From positions 1-64,000 of the forward strand of contig BQJN01000001.1 in assembly GCA_021604725.1 (NCBI GenBank): DNA of 64,000 nucleotides, given 5' to 3'. The notes beneath the pieces were generated by a model. That model was given only the letters and a program-made list of their open reading frames with translations. It did not search any database and was not told the DNA's origin. Source of the stretch: Lysobacteraceae bacterium (GTDB lineage Bacteria; Pseudomonadota; Gammaproteobacteria; Xanthomonadales; BQJN01). The translations under genes and the position numbers were made by a program. This document shows positions 56,315 through 64,000 of this stretch, one piece after another (the stretch's first letter is position 1; each line of letters opens with the position of its first letter).

Positions 56315-56337
56315 AAAAAACATCACGCAAGGTGATG
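56315..56337 (-). terminator. Probable terminator of pilR (or upstream activator site for pilA1)
   Basis: Inverted repeat CATCAC-N5-GTGATG (56321-56337). On the minus strand it is followed by TTTTTT, which fits a modest terminator 180 bp after pilR. The repeat is also centred about 81 bp upstream of the predicted pilA1 start, where a PilR enhancer could sit. A second palindrome, ACAATT-AAA-AATTGT, lies at 56342-56356. The remaining pilR-pilA1 gap is A/T-rich and holds no gene. Confidence 0.5.
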
Positions 56338-56515
56338 AAAAACAATTAAAAATTGTGTTGTTTCTATGTGTTACGAAATTTCCCGCGAAGAAAACGCTTT
56401 TTTTATTTTTCTGAGGTCTTGGTGTCAGCTGACTCTCAGCGTCACATAAACTGGCCAAGGTGCCGTTCAGCGTCACATGTGGCCGCTCAATCCTGGCCAA
56501 CGCTGCTGGCATTGC

Positions 56516-57844
56516 TCATTCCATTTCCAGTTTCTTCAGACGATAGCGCAGCGCTCTGAAAGTGATTCCCAACTTTTTCGCTGCGGCTGTTTTGTTGTAC
56601 CGGCATTGTTCCAGCGCATGTTCGATGGCTTTACGTTCGATCTGAGCAAGGTAGTTCTCCAAGCCGACCTCGCTGACAGACAAGGCGGCGCCAATGTCGT
56701 CAGACTGGCTTGGTCGCAAATGCAAATCGCGACTATGGATGACATTCCCTTCACACAGGGTGACGGCGCGCTCGAGAATATTGTGAAGTTCTCTGACGTT
56801 GCCGGGAAATGCGTAGCTATTGAGCGCCTCGCGCGCTGAAGCGTCAACCTCCGGGCGCTCAATCGACCACTCAGGGGCAATCCGATCCAATAGGTGGTCG
56901 GTGAGCTCCTCTATGTCGTCCGGTCGCTCGCGCAATGATGGCATACGAAGCTCAATGACATTGATTCGGTAGTACAGATCCTGGCGGAACTCGTTGTCTT
57001 CGACCAATGCTTCAAGGTCCTTGTGCGTTGCGCTGAGGATTCGAACATCAATGGCCACCTCTTTCGCTGCGCCAATTGGTCTGACGCTTTTCTCCTGTAT
57101 GACTCTGAGCAGCTTGACCTGCATGTGTAGCGGCAACTCAGCGATCTCATCGAGGAACAAGGTGCCCCCGTTGGCGGACTGAAACAGGCCTTGGTTGTCC
57201 GTCACTGCTCCAGTGAAACTGCCTTTTGTATGGCCAAAGAATTCACTTTCCATCAGCTCGGTCGGAATGGCACCACAGTTGACTGGTACGAATGGAGCAT
57301 CTGACCTGGCTCCAGACAGATGGATCAACCGGGCCGCCAATTCCTTGCCGACGCCGGATTCGCCGCTGATATAGACCGGTGCGTGGCTGCGAGCCAACTT
57401 GCTGATGGTTGCTCGTACTCTTTGCATCGGCACAGACTGACCAATGAGATTGGGCAGGCCATCGTCGGGTTGCGGTTCCTGGGTTGCCGTCTTCAGTGCC
57501 GAACGGACCAGGGCTCGCAGGACGTTCAAGTCAACAGGCTTGGATACGAAATCAAATGCTCCGCACTTCAGGGCTTTGACTGCCGCTTCAGTGTTGCCAT
57601 AGGCGGTGATCATGGCAATCGGTGTACGCGGGAAATTCTGGGTGACGTGCTCGACCAGTTCAATGCCGTTGCCGTCCGGCAGGCGCATGTCGGTGAGGCA
57701 CAGGTCAAAGGAATCCGATGTCAATGCGTCCTTGGCGGTGGCAACATTGCGCGCAGAGGTCACTTTCAGCCCCATTCTTGAGAGCGTTAATTCCAGCAGC
57801 TCGCGAATATCTGGCTCGTCGTCGACGATTAATGCATGGCTCAT
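56516..57844 (-). CDS. pilR: Sigma-54-dependent response regulator PilR
   Basis: 442 residues. Receiver domain (residues 1-120) with phosphoacceptor aspartate in LCLTDMRLPDG; AAA+ domain with Walker A ISGESGVGKELAA near residue 162, the sigma-54 contact loop ESEFFGHTKGSFTGAV near 200 (GAFTGA-type, here GSFTGA), Walker B GGTLFLDEIAELP near 228; and a Fis-type helix-turn-helix at the end (YNKTAAAKKLGITFRALRYRLKKL). PilR activates pilA transcription once phosphorylated by PilS. It lies between two pilA copies, while pilS is 4.4 kb away on the same strand. Confidence 0.96.
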   Translation of the reverse strand: MSHALIVDDEPDIRELLELTLSRMGLKVTSARNVATAKDALTSDSFDLCLTDMRLPDGNGIELVEHVTQNFPRTPIAMITAYGNTEAAVKALKCGAFDFVSKPVDLNVLRALVRSALKTATQEPQPDDGLPNLIGQSVPMQRVRATISKLARSHAPVYISGESGVGKELAARLIHLSGARSDAPFVPVNCGAIPTELMESEFFGHTKGSFTGAVTDNQGLFQSANGGTLFLDEIAELPLHMQVKLLRVIQEKSVRPIGAAKEVAIDVRILSATHKDLEALVEDNEFRQDLYYRINVIELRMPSLRERPDDIEELTDHLLDRIAPEWSIERPEVDASAREALNSYAFPGNVRELHNILERAVTLCEGNVIHSRDLHLRPSQSDDIGAALSVSEVGLENYLAQIERKAIEHALEQCRYNKTAAAKKLGITFRALRYRLKKLEME

Positions 57845-58092
57845 GTGAACTTCCTCGGATCTTGACCCAAGTGTACAACTTGAAGCGACTGTTCATCATC
57901 TGGTGAGTTTCACGATACCCACTACGCGGACCAGTTTGGGGCTGTGCGTGCGTCAGCGCAAGCCACAGCAGCGGCCCCCAAGAGAGCCGCTCGCTGTTGA
58001 TGCAATGAGCGCCAGAGTCGTCTGCACTACTTGCAGTCCAAGCAGGTTCGGGGCTCGCCTTCGGCTCCATCCATGCAATTGCCAGGGTTCGA

Positions 58093-58539
58093 TCAGGGTC
58101 GGCAGCTCGATGGTGCAAACCCCGTTGCTCCGGTCGACGTGCATGTCCAATCGACCCCGGTAATCTGACCGTTGTTGGTCAAAGTGGTCGGGGTCAACGT
58201 AATGGCCAGGGTGCCTGCGCCTGACGGAATGTCTACACCGGTTTCATTGACGTCGATGGTGATCGCGCCGTTAGCGCCTACGGTGACGGACGTGCAGAAA
58301 GAGCTAACGAAGCCATTGTAGCCTGCTGCTGTGTTGTTGCCCGGAAAGGCGTTGGTGGTGCCGTTGATGCGCGTTTCTGCGACCGCTAGCTTGGCCGGCG
58401 CAGCCGCATACACGCACTCCGAGACTCGAGTGCGCACGGTATAGTCTTGATACGCGGGAATGGCGATCGCCATCAGAATGCCTAGAATGGCGATGACGAT
58501 CATCAATTCAATCAGGGTAAAACCTTTTTGTTTGCTCAT
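58093..58539 (-). CDS. pilA: Type IV major pilin PilA, copy 2
   Basis: 148 residues. Leader MSKQKG, then the same helix [18 protein letters not shown]. Compared with copy 1, protein differences are limited to the leader, five residues around 60-66 (RINGTTNAFPGNN versus [13 protein letters not shown]) and one Tyr/Phe near the end. At DNA level the 152 bp at 58163-58314 are almost the same as in copy 1 (3 differences) while the flanks differ at about a fifth to a quarter of positions. AGGA eight bases before ATG. Only a near-miss sigma-54 site (TGGCAT...GCGC, spacing one base short, 58707-58720) is seen upstream. Confidence 0.96.
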   Translation of the reverse strand: MSKQKGFTLIELMIVIAILGILMAIAIPAYQDYTVRTRVSECVYAAAPAKLAVAETRINGTTNAFPGNNTAAGYNGFVSSFCTSVTVGANGAITIDVNETGVDIPSGAGTLAITLTPTTLTNNGQITGVDWTCTSTGATGFAPSSCRP

Positions 58540-59022
58540 AAGTTCTTTCCTAAGTAAATCATCAACGGTTGGACAGCCAGTCCAAGTCCTCGTGCTTCCC
58601 TGCTGTCGTGTTGAAAACCGACTGTCTCAAAAAACCTCGCGCGTCCATATACGCATTTGCATGCCCAGACCCATAGGCCACGTTGCTATGAGCGGCGAGA
58701 GCTGTTGCGCTTCGATGCCACGATAAGCTAACGAATAGTCGGCCCAAGGGCTAGTCGTTGTCTGGCACGTTTGCCACGTCTTCGTTTACAAGCGTTTTCT
58801 AAATGCATGATTTGAAAATGTTTAACAAAATTGTTTCGGCGTGTAAAAAACTGCTCGCGGCACGCGCAATTAACTTGGTGACATGTGCGTGCGCATAGGT
58901 CCCGTGCTCGAAGAGCCTCAGGTGCCTGCATATCCCAAATGTACGACCATCAGCCCAATTATTGGCCGATTTCTGGCCAAAGAAATGTGCGCTGTTGCGC
59001 ACATTTGGCTAGTTGCAAGCAA
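58540..59022. other. Intergenic region upstream of pilA2
   Basis: 480 bp without a supportable gene. It must hold the pilA2 promoter: the part at 58795-58850 is A/T-rich. A spaced palindrome TGGCA-N4-TGCCA (58763-58776) could bind a regulator. Two hairpins at the far end (58962-59006) belong to the 3' end of the next gene. Confidence 0.5.
58962..59006 (-). terminator. Double hairpin after the third GT-C-like gene, probable terminator
   Basis: Perfect stem AAATGTGCGC-TGTT-GCGCACATTT (58983-59006), followed on the minus strand by CTTTGG, and then a second hairpin TTGGCC-N7-GGCCAA (58962-58980). It starts 17 bp after the stop at 59023. Confidence 0.55.
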
Positions 59023-60627
59023 TCAGGGGATAAGCTTGAGCAACACGCCCAGCGTCTCTTGTTGACTGGGGTCGCGAGGGGTAGGTGACCGGAAAACAGG
59101 CTGGTGACGATCACTCAAATTGCGCACATCCTGTTCTGTTGTTCCCGGCAGTGCCAAAGGAACAAGATAGTAGTATCTGCAACTCAAGGTATGGGCCTGG
59201 ATTTGATCTGTGGTGCGCCATGGTGACGCCAGCGCGACCCGATGTGCTTGGGCCGTAACGATCGCTGGCAATTCGCTATACACGCACTCCCCGGGTGCAA
59301 TCGCACCCTTCAGTTGCTCCATGTCCGCGGAAAACTGCGCTCGAGCGCGCAGCACGTCTGCCCCCATGTTGACATCCGCGCTACGTGTCCATTCGTGCAT
59401 TCGCGACAACGCAACTACATCGGCTGGTGGGTTCAGCGTTCGGGACAGGGTACGGCCGACCCCGCTGTGCACGCTCAAGCCAATGGTGGATACCAGGACC
59501 ACCGCGATGACGCGACGTGCGCTGTGCGACGTGATCAATGCGCCCGTTGACGCGGCCGCCGCGAGAATCGATGGCAGCAACGGCCACAACAGCCGGGGCA
59601 TATGGTCTGGAAACGGCCACAACATGATCATCATGATGCTGACAAGGAGAAACCAGGCATCGGTCTTGCCCTGGCGCATTCGGGCCCACCAGCCAGGAAG
59701 CATCGCGACAAATACCAAAACAGCGCCAGGTGTTGAGCCCAGCAGTTGGACGTAAGCACTGCTTAACGCTTTGCCTTGTTGCAGCACGAAGCCCAAGGAC
59801 AGTCCGTTGTCCAACATCGAACTGAGGGTGGATCTGTAATTTGGCGGGTTGGGCCAGTCCAAACTCACGATATATTCAGCACCGACGATCACCGTGACGC
59901 CTGCCAATACCCAAAGCCCCATGATGCGGTGCCGGTGCAATGATGTAATGGCAATCGCCAAGACCAGAGCGACGGCGGCGCTTCTGGTAATCATGGCAAG
60001 CCCAACCACCACGCCGACCAACATTAGCTTGGCTGCCAGACGTTGTTTTCCCTTTACTAACCAATGTCCAGCAGCGGGTGTTGGCTGGTCGCCATTGTCG
60101 GCGGCGTCAGCGTTGGCGCGCTCAAGCAATAGAAACGTCAACACCAGCAGGAAAATAAATAGATGCTCTGAGAATAACGTGGGTAACCACGTCAACGCGA
60201 CTGGATTGGTGAGCAGTAGAACGCTGCAACACAGGGCAACGACCAGGCCGCCAATCGGTCTGAGCCAGACAATCAGCAGTGCGCTGGACGCTGAGGTCAA
60301 TAGCGCATTGACCCAAAACCCCGGAGCGGGGTCGTTCACACTTGCGCCGGCCATCGCTATCAGCGCTGAATACAGCGGTGGGTATTGACGCACATGCAGC
60401 ATGCTTGAGGCCAGGTGTTGATGCTCAGTGCGTCCTGACAGCCATTCAGCCATCAGCAAATACCAGCTGTCATCCCAATAAAAACCAACAGGCGGTTCGG
60501 GAATGACCAACCAAAGCGACAACAGCAGGTAGCCGACCGTAGTCAGTGTGATTATGATGGCGGTGCTGGGCAGGGTGTTGCCCGTATCAGGAGTATTGTT
60601 TGTGTCGAATCCAGAGCTATCTGTCAT
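59023..60627 (-). CDS. GT-C-like polytopic membrane protein, paralogue 3 (putative glycosyltransferase)
   Basis: 534 residues with about eleven membrane helices. It shares with paralogues 1 and 2 the acidic first loop [15 protein letters not shown] (residues 49-63), a [10 protein letters not shown] segment, [17 protein letters not shown], and a C-terminal soluble part with [12 protein letters not shown]. The start ATG 60627 overlaps the start of the divergent GT2 gene by 26 bases; no later start before the first helix is apparent. It lies between pilA2 and pilS and could act on lipid-linked sugar made by the divergent GT2. Substrate unknown. Confidence 0.75.
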   Translation of the reverse strand: MTDSSGFDTNNTPDTGNTLPSTAIIITLTTVGYLLLSLWLVIPEPPVGFYWDDSWYLLMAEWLSGRTEHQHLASSMLHVRQYPPLYSALIAMAGASVNDPAPGFWVNALLTSASSALLIVWLRPIGGLVVALCCSVLLLTNPVALTWLPTLFSEHLFIFLLVLTFLLLERANADAADNGDQPTPAAGHWLVKGKQRLAAKLMLVGVVVGLAMITRSAAVALVLAIAITSLHRHRIMGLWVLAGVTVIVGAEYIVSLDWPNPPNYRSTLSSMLDNGLSLGFVLQQGKALSSAYVQLLGSTPGAVLVFVAMLPGWWARMRQGKTDAWFLLVSIMMIMLWPFPDHMPRLLWPLLPSILAAAASTGALITSHSARRVIAVVLVSTIGLSVHSGVGRTLSRTLNPPADVVALSRMHEWTRSADVNMGADVLRARAQFSADMEQLKGAIAPGECVYSELPAIVTAQAHRVALASPWRTTDQIQAHTLSCRYYYLVPLALPGTTEQDVRNLSDRHQPVFRSPTPRDPSQQETLGVLLKLIP

Positions 60628-61303
60628 CGTGCCATGTTACAACGAGGTGACTACGGTTGCGGCTTTGATTGATCGGGTGCGCCAGGCGGAGGTCGATGGA
60701 CTTGAGGTTATTGTCGTTGACGATGGGTCGACGGATGGTACGGTGGACTTATTGCAAGGTGAGCTTCGATCGAAGATAGACCAACTGCTTGTTCACCAAC
60801 ACAATCAGGGAAAAGGGGCGGCCCTGCGTACCGGCTTTGAGCATGCCACAGGTCAGTACGTTATCGTGCAGGATGCAGATCTCGAATACGACCCAGCTGA
60901 CTATCCAAAGTTGCTTTCCCCGGTCCGACAGGGCAATGCCGATGTCGTCTATGGCAGTCGGTTCAAGGGTGGGGAGTCGCACCGCGTACTGTATTTTTGG
61001 CACTACCTGGGCAACCGTTTCCTTACCTTGCTGTGCAACATGTTCAGCAATTTGAACCTGACCGACATGGAAACCTGTTACAAGCTGTTCAAACGGGAAC
61101 TGATTCAGTCCATCGAGATCAAGGAAAATCGCTTTGGCTTCGAGCCTGAGATCACTTTGAAGGTTGCACGGATACCGCGAGTTCGAGTCTACGAAGTAGG
61201 CATCTCCTATGCAGGTAGAACCTACGACGAAGGGAAAAAAATTGGTTGGAAGGATGGCGTCAGTGCCTTGTACTGCATCGTCAAATATGGCCTGTTCAAA
61301 TAA
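60602..61303 (+). CDS. Family 2 glycosyltransferase, dolichol-phosphate-mannose synthase-like
   Basis: 233 residues. [32 protein letters not shown], then [18 protein letters not shown] and the metal site [13 protein letters not shown] are the DPM1-type signature; [28 protein letters not shown] and [16 protein letters not shown] are typical of the bacterial polyprenyl-phosphate glycosyltransferase subgroup. No membrane helix. I choose GTG 60602 because AGGAG at 60589-60593 sits eight bases upstream; the longer frame from 60548 has no such site. Followed after 34 bases by a flippase-like membrane gene on the same strand. Confidence 0.9.
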   Translation: MSNPELSVIVPCYNEVTTVAALIDRVRQAEVDGLEVIVVDDGSTDGTVDLLQGELRSKIDQLLVHQHNQGKGAALRTGFEHATGQYVIVQDADLEYDPADYPKLLSPVRQGNADVVYGSRFKGGESHRVLYFWHYLGNRFLTLLCNMFSNLNLTDMETCYKLFKRELIQSIEIKENRFGFEPEITLKVARIPRVRVYEVGISYAGRTYDEGKKIGWKDGVSALYCIVKYGLFK

Positions 61304-61337
61304 CGAGATCCGATTTTTGTTACGGCAGGTTTGACCA

Positions 61338-62363
61338 TTGAACAAAAAAACAATCCTGATCTCGCTCAAAGTCCTTGTCTCGGTCGGCATCATTTGGTGG
61401 CTGTTGGCAACGGTCGACATGGCGCGTTTTTGGTCTGCATTTTCTGAGGCAGACATTCCATTGCTGCTGCTCGGAATATTGGCGCAGCTTGGAGTTTTCC
61501 TGGTCCTGTGTTTGCGCTATTGGGTGATGCTCGACGCATTGCACCGCTGTCCACTGCTTAAGCTGCCCGGTAGCTATTACGCGGGAATATTTGCCAACAA
61601 CTTTTTGCCGACAGGGGTCGGTGGCGACGTGATTCGCAGCTGGCGTTTGCGCGGCCTGGGTATTGGCTGGGATCGCCTCCTCTCCTCCAGTCTGGTCGAC
61701 CGCGTGCTCGGCCTGATTAGTATCCTGTTTCTTGGCTTGTGTGGTATTGCAGCATCCGATGATGTCGTGCTCGATGATCGCTCGCAGGCCTTGGTCATCA
61801 TTATTCTGCTTGCGCTACCGGTGGCTCTGGTTGTGTTGTTCTCACGCCGATGCCATGCATTGATCAAACGCCTCGCCGGCGGGTTAGATCGGTTCGCACC
61901 GGTCAGGTTCCTGTTTCAGTTGCTGGCGCAGTGTGCGGTCTACCAAGGGCATATCGATCGGGTGCTGTTGGCGATAGGCTTGACCCTGCTATTGCAAAGC
62001 TTGACTGTGGCCGCGTATTGGCTGATCGGGCTGTCGATTGGCATAGAGTTGAGTCTGTTGGCCTACTTTGCCATTGTGCCGATCGTTGTTGTGGTCACCA
62101 ATTTGCCTATCTCTCTTGGTGGGATTGGTGTACGAGAGGGCGCGGCGGTGGCGCTGTTGATGCAATTTGGTGTTGACCAATCATTGGCTACTGCAAATGC
62201 AATTGGCTATCTTGGTGTGCTGCTGTTGACCTCACTTCCCGGTGGCCTGGTGTTGTTGACTGACTCCCCGGTACCGTCGGCTGGCGCTCACGGAGAGAGC
62301 GGGCGAACGGTTGAGGCAAATGTGACTCGGAATACGGAGCGCTCTGAGTCCACCCTGTTGTAA
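61338..62363 (+). CDS. Lysylphosphatidylglycerol synthetase-type transmembrane (UPF0104/AglD-like) protein
   Basis: 341 residues, about eight membrane helices. The family signature is clear: NNFLPTGVGGDVIRSWRLRG near residue 91, SSLVDRVLGLISIL near 117, and NLPISLGGIGVREGAAVALL near 255. The family includes the membrane part of MprF and AglD-type proteins often paired with DPM1-like glycosyltransferases, as here; a lipid-sugar flipping role is suspected but unproven. TTG start at 61338 with GGCAGG seven bases upstream. The last 25 codons overlap the convergent pilS by 76 bases and look like a non-conserved tail. Confidence 0.85.
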   Translation: MNKKTILISLKVLVSVGIIWWLLATVDMARFWSAFSEADIPLLLLGILAQLGVFLVLCLRYWVMLDALHRCPLLKLPGSYYAGIFANNFLPTGVGGDVIRSWRLRGLGIGWDRLLSSSLVDRVLGLISILFLGLCGIAASDDVVLDDRSQALVIIILLALPVALVVLFSRRCHALIKRLAGGLDRFAPVRFLFQLLAQCAVYQGHIDRVLLAIGLTLLLQSLTVAAYWLIGLSIGIELSLLAYFAIVPIVVVVTNLPISLGGIGVREGAAVALLMQFGVDQSLATANAIGYLGVLLLTSLPGGLVLLTDSPVPSAGAHGESGRTVEANVTRNTERSESTLL

Positions 62364-63889
62364 TCCAGTTCAGCCCCGTTTGCTTCGCAGATCTGGCGGG
62401 CGATATAAAGCCCAATTCCGGTACCCGCCTCACTGGTGGTGAAAAACGGTTCGAACACTTTCTGCCTGATCGCCTCAGGGATTCCAGGGCCGCGGTCAGA
62501 GACTTCCAGCGCTGGACCCGACGCGGTGACCCTGATCGTCACTTGTGACGGCTCACCTGGCGGGTGGCCGTAGGTCAATGCATTCTGCGTTAGATTCCAT
62601 ACCACCTGATTGAGCTGGCGACGATCAAAGACGCCAACAACGCCTCGCTCGCAATCACATTGCAAGGTGCTGCCATCGTCCAGGTTGTGCGTTTGCAAGT
62701 ATTCGCTGACAAAGTTCTGCACCCAGTCCGACAAGTCCAGCAATTTTGGGTCGGCTTGTTCACGTCGCGAAATCTGCAGCACGTTCTCAATAATGTCGTT
62801 CATGCGCTGACAGTGCGTGGTGACGATACGGGCCAACCGTTTGTCAGCATCGATCAGGTCGGAGGATTCTTCGAGTAGCTGACTGGCATGACTGATGGCG
62901 GCCAGGGGATTGCGAATTTCGTGCGCGATGCTTGAGGATAGTCGCGCCAGCGAGCTCAGCGTGATTTCTTCAGCTCGTTTGGCAATCAATCGGCTGTCCT
63001 CAAGGAAAATCAGAATTCCGGCATCGGCGTCACCGATATTTGCAAACCTGGGAACGACCCGCGGAACGCCCTTGGCCAAGGCCACAGGATTGAGTGTTCG
63101 GGTTCCACTTTTGACCCATTCCTCAAGGTGGCTGGCCAGCAGCGGTTTGATCTTGCCCAGCTGGCCGCGTCGAAGTGGCGGCATTCCCATCAAATACCAG
63201 GCCGACTCATTCATCAAGCGAATGTTTCGGTCCTCGTCGACCACCAGCACGCCAGTGCGCATGCGCCTGATCACAAGTTCATTTAGCTGAGCCAGATTGG
63301 CGACATCGACACTGCGTTGCTCTGCCAGCTCCATGCTTTCGCGCGTTCGGGCGGCTAATTGGTTGGCCATATGGCCGACCAGGAAGTAGACCAGGCCAAA
63401 CATGCCCGCCTCTGGAATCTCGGCAAGGCTAGCTGTGCCAGTAATGATTCCGCTGGTCAGTACGATCATCAGACTCAGTGTTGCAATGGCGGCATAGGCC
63501 AGTGCGATGTTTCGCGGCAGTAGCACTGCCACGGCGGCAACAACGCCCACCAGCGCCACTGGGACGCCACTGTGAACGCCGCCAAGGCTGCCCATCAGGA
63601 TGCCCAATGCAACAACGTCGATTCCCGAGCCGATGAGGGTCAGCAGCCGAATGACGGAGCGATTTCGTCGGCCGGCAAAAAACAGGATGGTTGACGCCGT
63701 CAGGTACGTAAGCGCTGTAGCTCGCAATACGAGGCCGGGTTGATCCGCCAGAATTTGCAGCAGGGCGGGCGCGAAGAATAGCCCAACGAAGAACAACGCC
63801 AGTATCATTCGATACAGATTCAGGTAGTCCATCGCCTGGTGGGCGATTTGTCTGGTTGCTCTGGCGGTGGGCGGAGGGGAAGCTTTCAT
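62288..63889 (-). CDS. pilS: Sensor histidine kinase PilS
   Basis: 533 residues. Six membrane helices in residues 20-185, a PAS domain (residues 205-310, [20 protein letters not shown]), then the kinase core: H-box [21 protein letters not shown] near residue 335, N-box [14 protein letters not shown]1 [21 protein letters not shown] and G2 [12 protein letters not shown]. It is the partner of PilR in pilin control. In most genomes pilS and pilR are adjacent; here pilA2 and three glycan genes separate them. The 3' end overlaps the convergent membrane-protein gene by 76 bases. Confidence 0.95.
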   Translation of the reverse strand: MKASPPPTARATRQIAHQAMDYLNLYRMILALFFVGLFFAPALLQILADQPGLVLRATALTYLTASTILFFAGRRNRSVIRLLTLIGSGIDVVALGILMGSLGGVHSGVPVALVGVVAAVAVLLPRNIALAYAAIATLSLMIVLTSGIITGTASLAEIPEAGMFGLVYFLVGHMANQLAARTRESMELAEQRSVDVANLAQLNELVIRRMRTGVLVVDEDRNIRLMNESAWYLMGMPPLRRGQLGKIKPLLASHLEEWVKSGTRTLNPVALAKGVPRVVPRFANIGDADAGILIFLEDSRLIAKRAEEITLSSLARLSSSIAHEIRNPLAAISHASQLLEESSDLIDADKRLARIVTTHCQRMNDIIENVLQISRREQADPKLLDLSDWVQNFVSEYLQTHNLDDGSTLQCDCERGVVGVFDRRQLNQVVWNLTQNALTYGHPPGEPSQVTIRVTASGPALEVSDRGPGIPEAIRQKVFEPFFTTSEAGTGIGLYIARQICEANGAELDYNRVDSERSVFRVTFASTVRPLSP

Positions 63890-63925
63890 TGGTCGATCAT
63901 ACCGCGCGTCGCTCGTTGACGCGCT

Positions 63926-64000
63926 TTAATCAAGGCGCGTGTCGGCGGTGAGTCGGAATGCTCTGACCACAGGCCGGTCAAGCATTCCCTTGGCTTCCGC
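63926..64000 (-). CDS. C-terminal end of an unidentified gene
   Basis: On the minus strand an open frame enters from the window edge and stops with TAA at 63926-63928 after 24 codons (ending MLDRPVVRAFRLTADTRLD). It is 36 bases upstream of pilS and may be co-transcribed. Too short to identify; it may be a chance frame. Confidence 0.35.
   Translation of the reverse strand, partial: AEAKGMLDRPVVRAFRLTADTRLD

Noticed and set aside
58799..59002. 67-codon frames upstream of pilA2 on the minus strand
   Set aside because: No signal for translation; the region is better read as promoter DNA and terminator hairpins.

Overview
The window is chromosomal DNA from a gammaproteobacterium. The evidence is the order of the division and cell-wall (dcw) genes, the block lpoA-yraN divergent from rsmI, the lpxC-dciA-M23-secA-mutT block, and a type IVa pilus locus pilS/R/A/B/C/D-coaE. 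LpxC and LpoA indicate an outer membrane, and MurE carries the DNPR motif typical of meso-diaminopimelate. A dcw cluster without murD, a secreted protein ending in GFE and an REP-like extragenic element suggest the Xanthomonadales/Wenzhouxiangella side of the class; that placement is inference.

Layout. 1-3.5 kb: the end of an AraC-type regulator, a repeat-rich gap, a small DUF1761 membrane protein, and two exported proteins. 3.6-7.1 kb: riboflavin and housekeeping operon ribBA-ribH-nusB-thiL-pgpA. 7.1-11.2 kb: on the minus strand a DUF4097 protein and lpoA-yraN, then rsmI on the plus strand. 11.24-11.60 kb: RNase P RNA. 11.6-15.0 kb: a large exported double beta-propeller protein. 15.1-31.4 kb: dcw cluster mraZ-rsmH-ftsL-ftsI-murE-murF-mraY-ftsW-murG-murC-ddl-ftsQ-ftsA-ftsZ, then lpxC, mostly with overlapping stop and start codons, preceded by a clear promoter and MraZ boxes. 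31.5-36.9 kb: dciA, an M23 endopeptidase, secA and a MutT-ThiE-like fusion. 36.8-41.4 kb (minus): coaE, pilD, pilC, pilB. 41.5-55.6 kb: glycan genes in three blocks. 55.7-58.5 kb (minus): pilA1, pilR, pilA2. 59.0-62.4 kb: more glycan genes. 62.3-63.9 kb: pilS, then the last codons of an unknown gene.

How the genes work together. The dcw block makes the peptidoglycan precursor, carries it to lipid II and builds the divisome. LpoA, FtsI, FtsW and the M23 protein act on the same wall. The pilus block holds the assembly ATPase, platform, prepilin peptidase, two near-identical major pilins and a two-component system; pilA1 has a good sigma-54 promoter, matching the sigma-54 activator PilR next to it. 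The usual pil order is broken up by about 19 kb of glycan genes: a flippase, several cytoplasmic glycosyltransferases, three related polytopic GT-C-like proteins, a TMTC-like protein beside pilA1, and a 720-residue three-part protein with a methyltransferase-like end. The most interesting reading is a surface-glycan and possibly pilin-glycosylation island inside the pilus locus. The sequence allows this but does not prove it.
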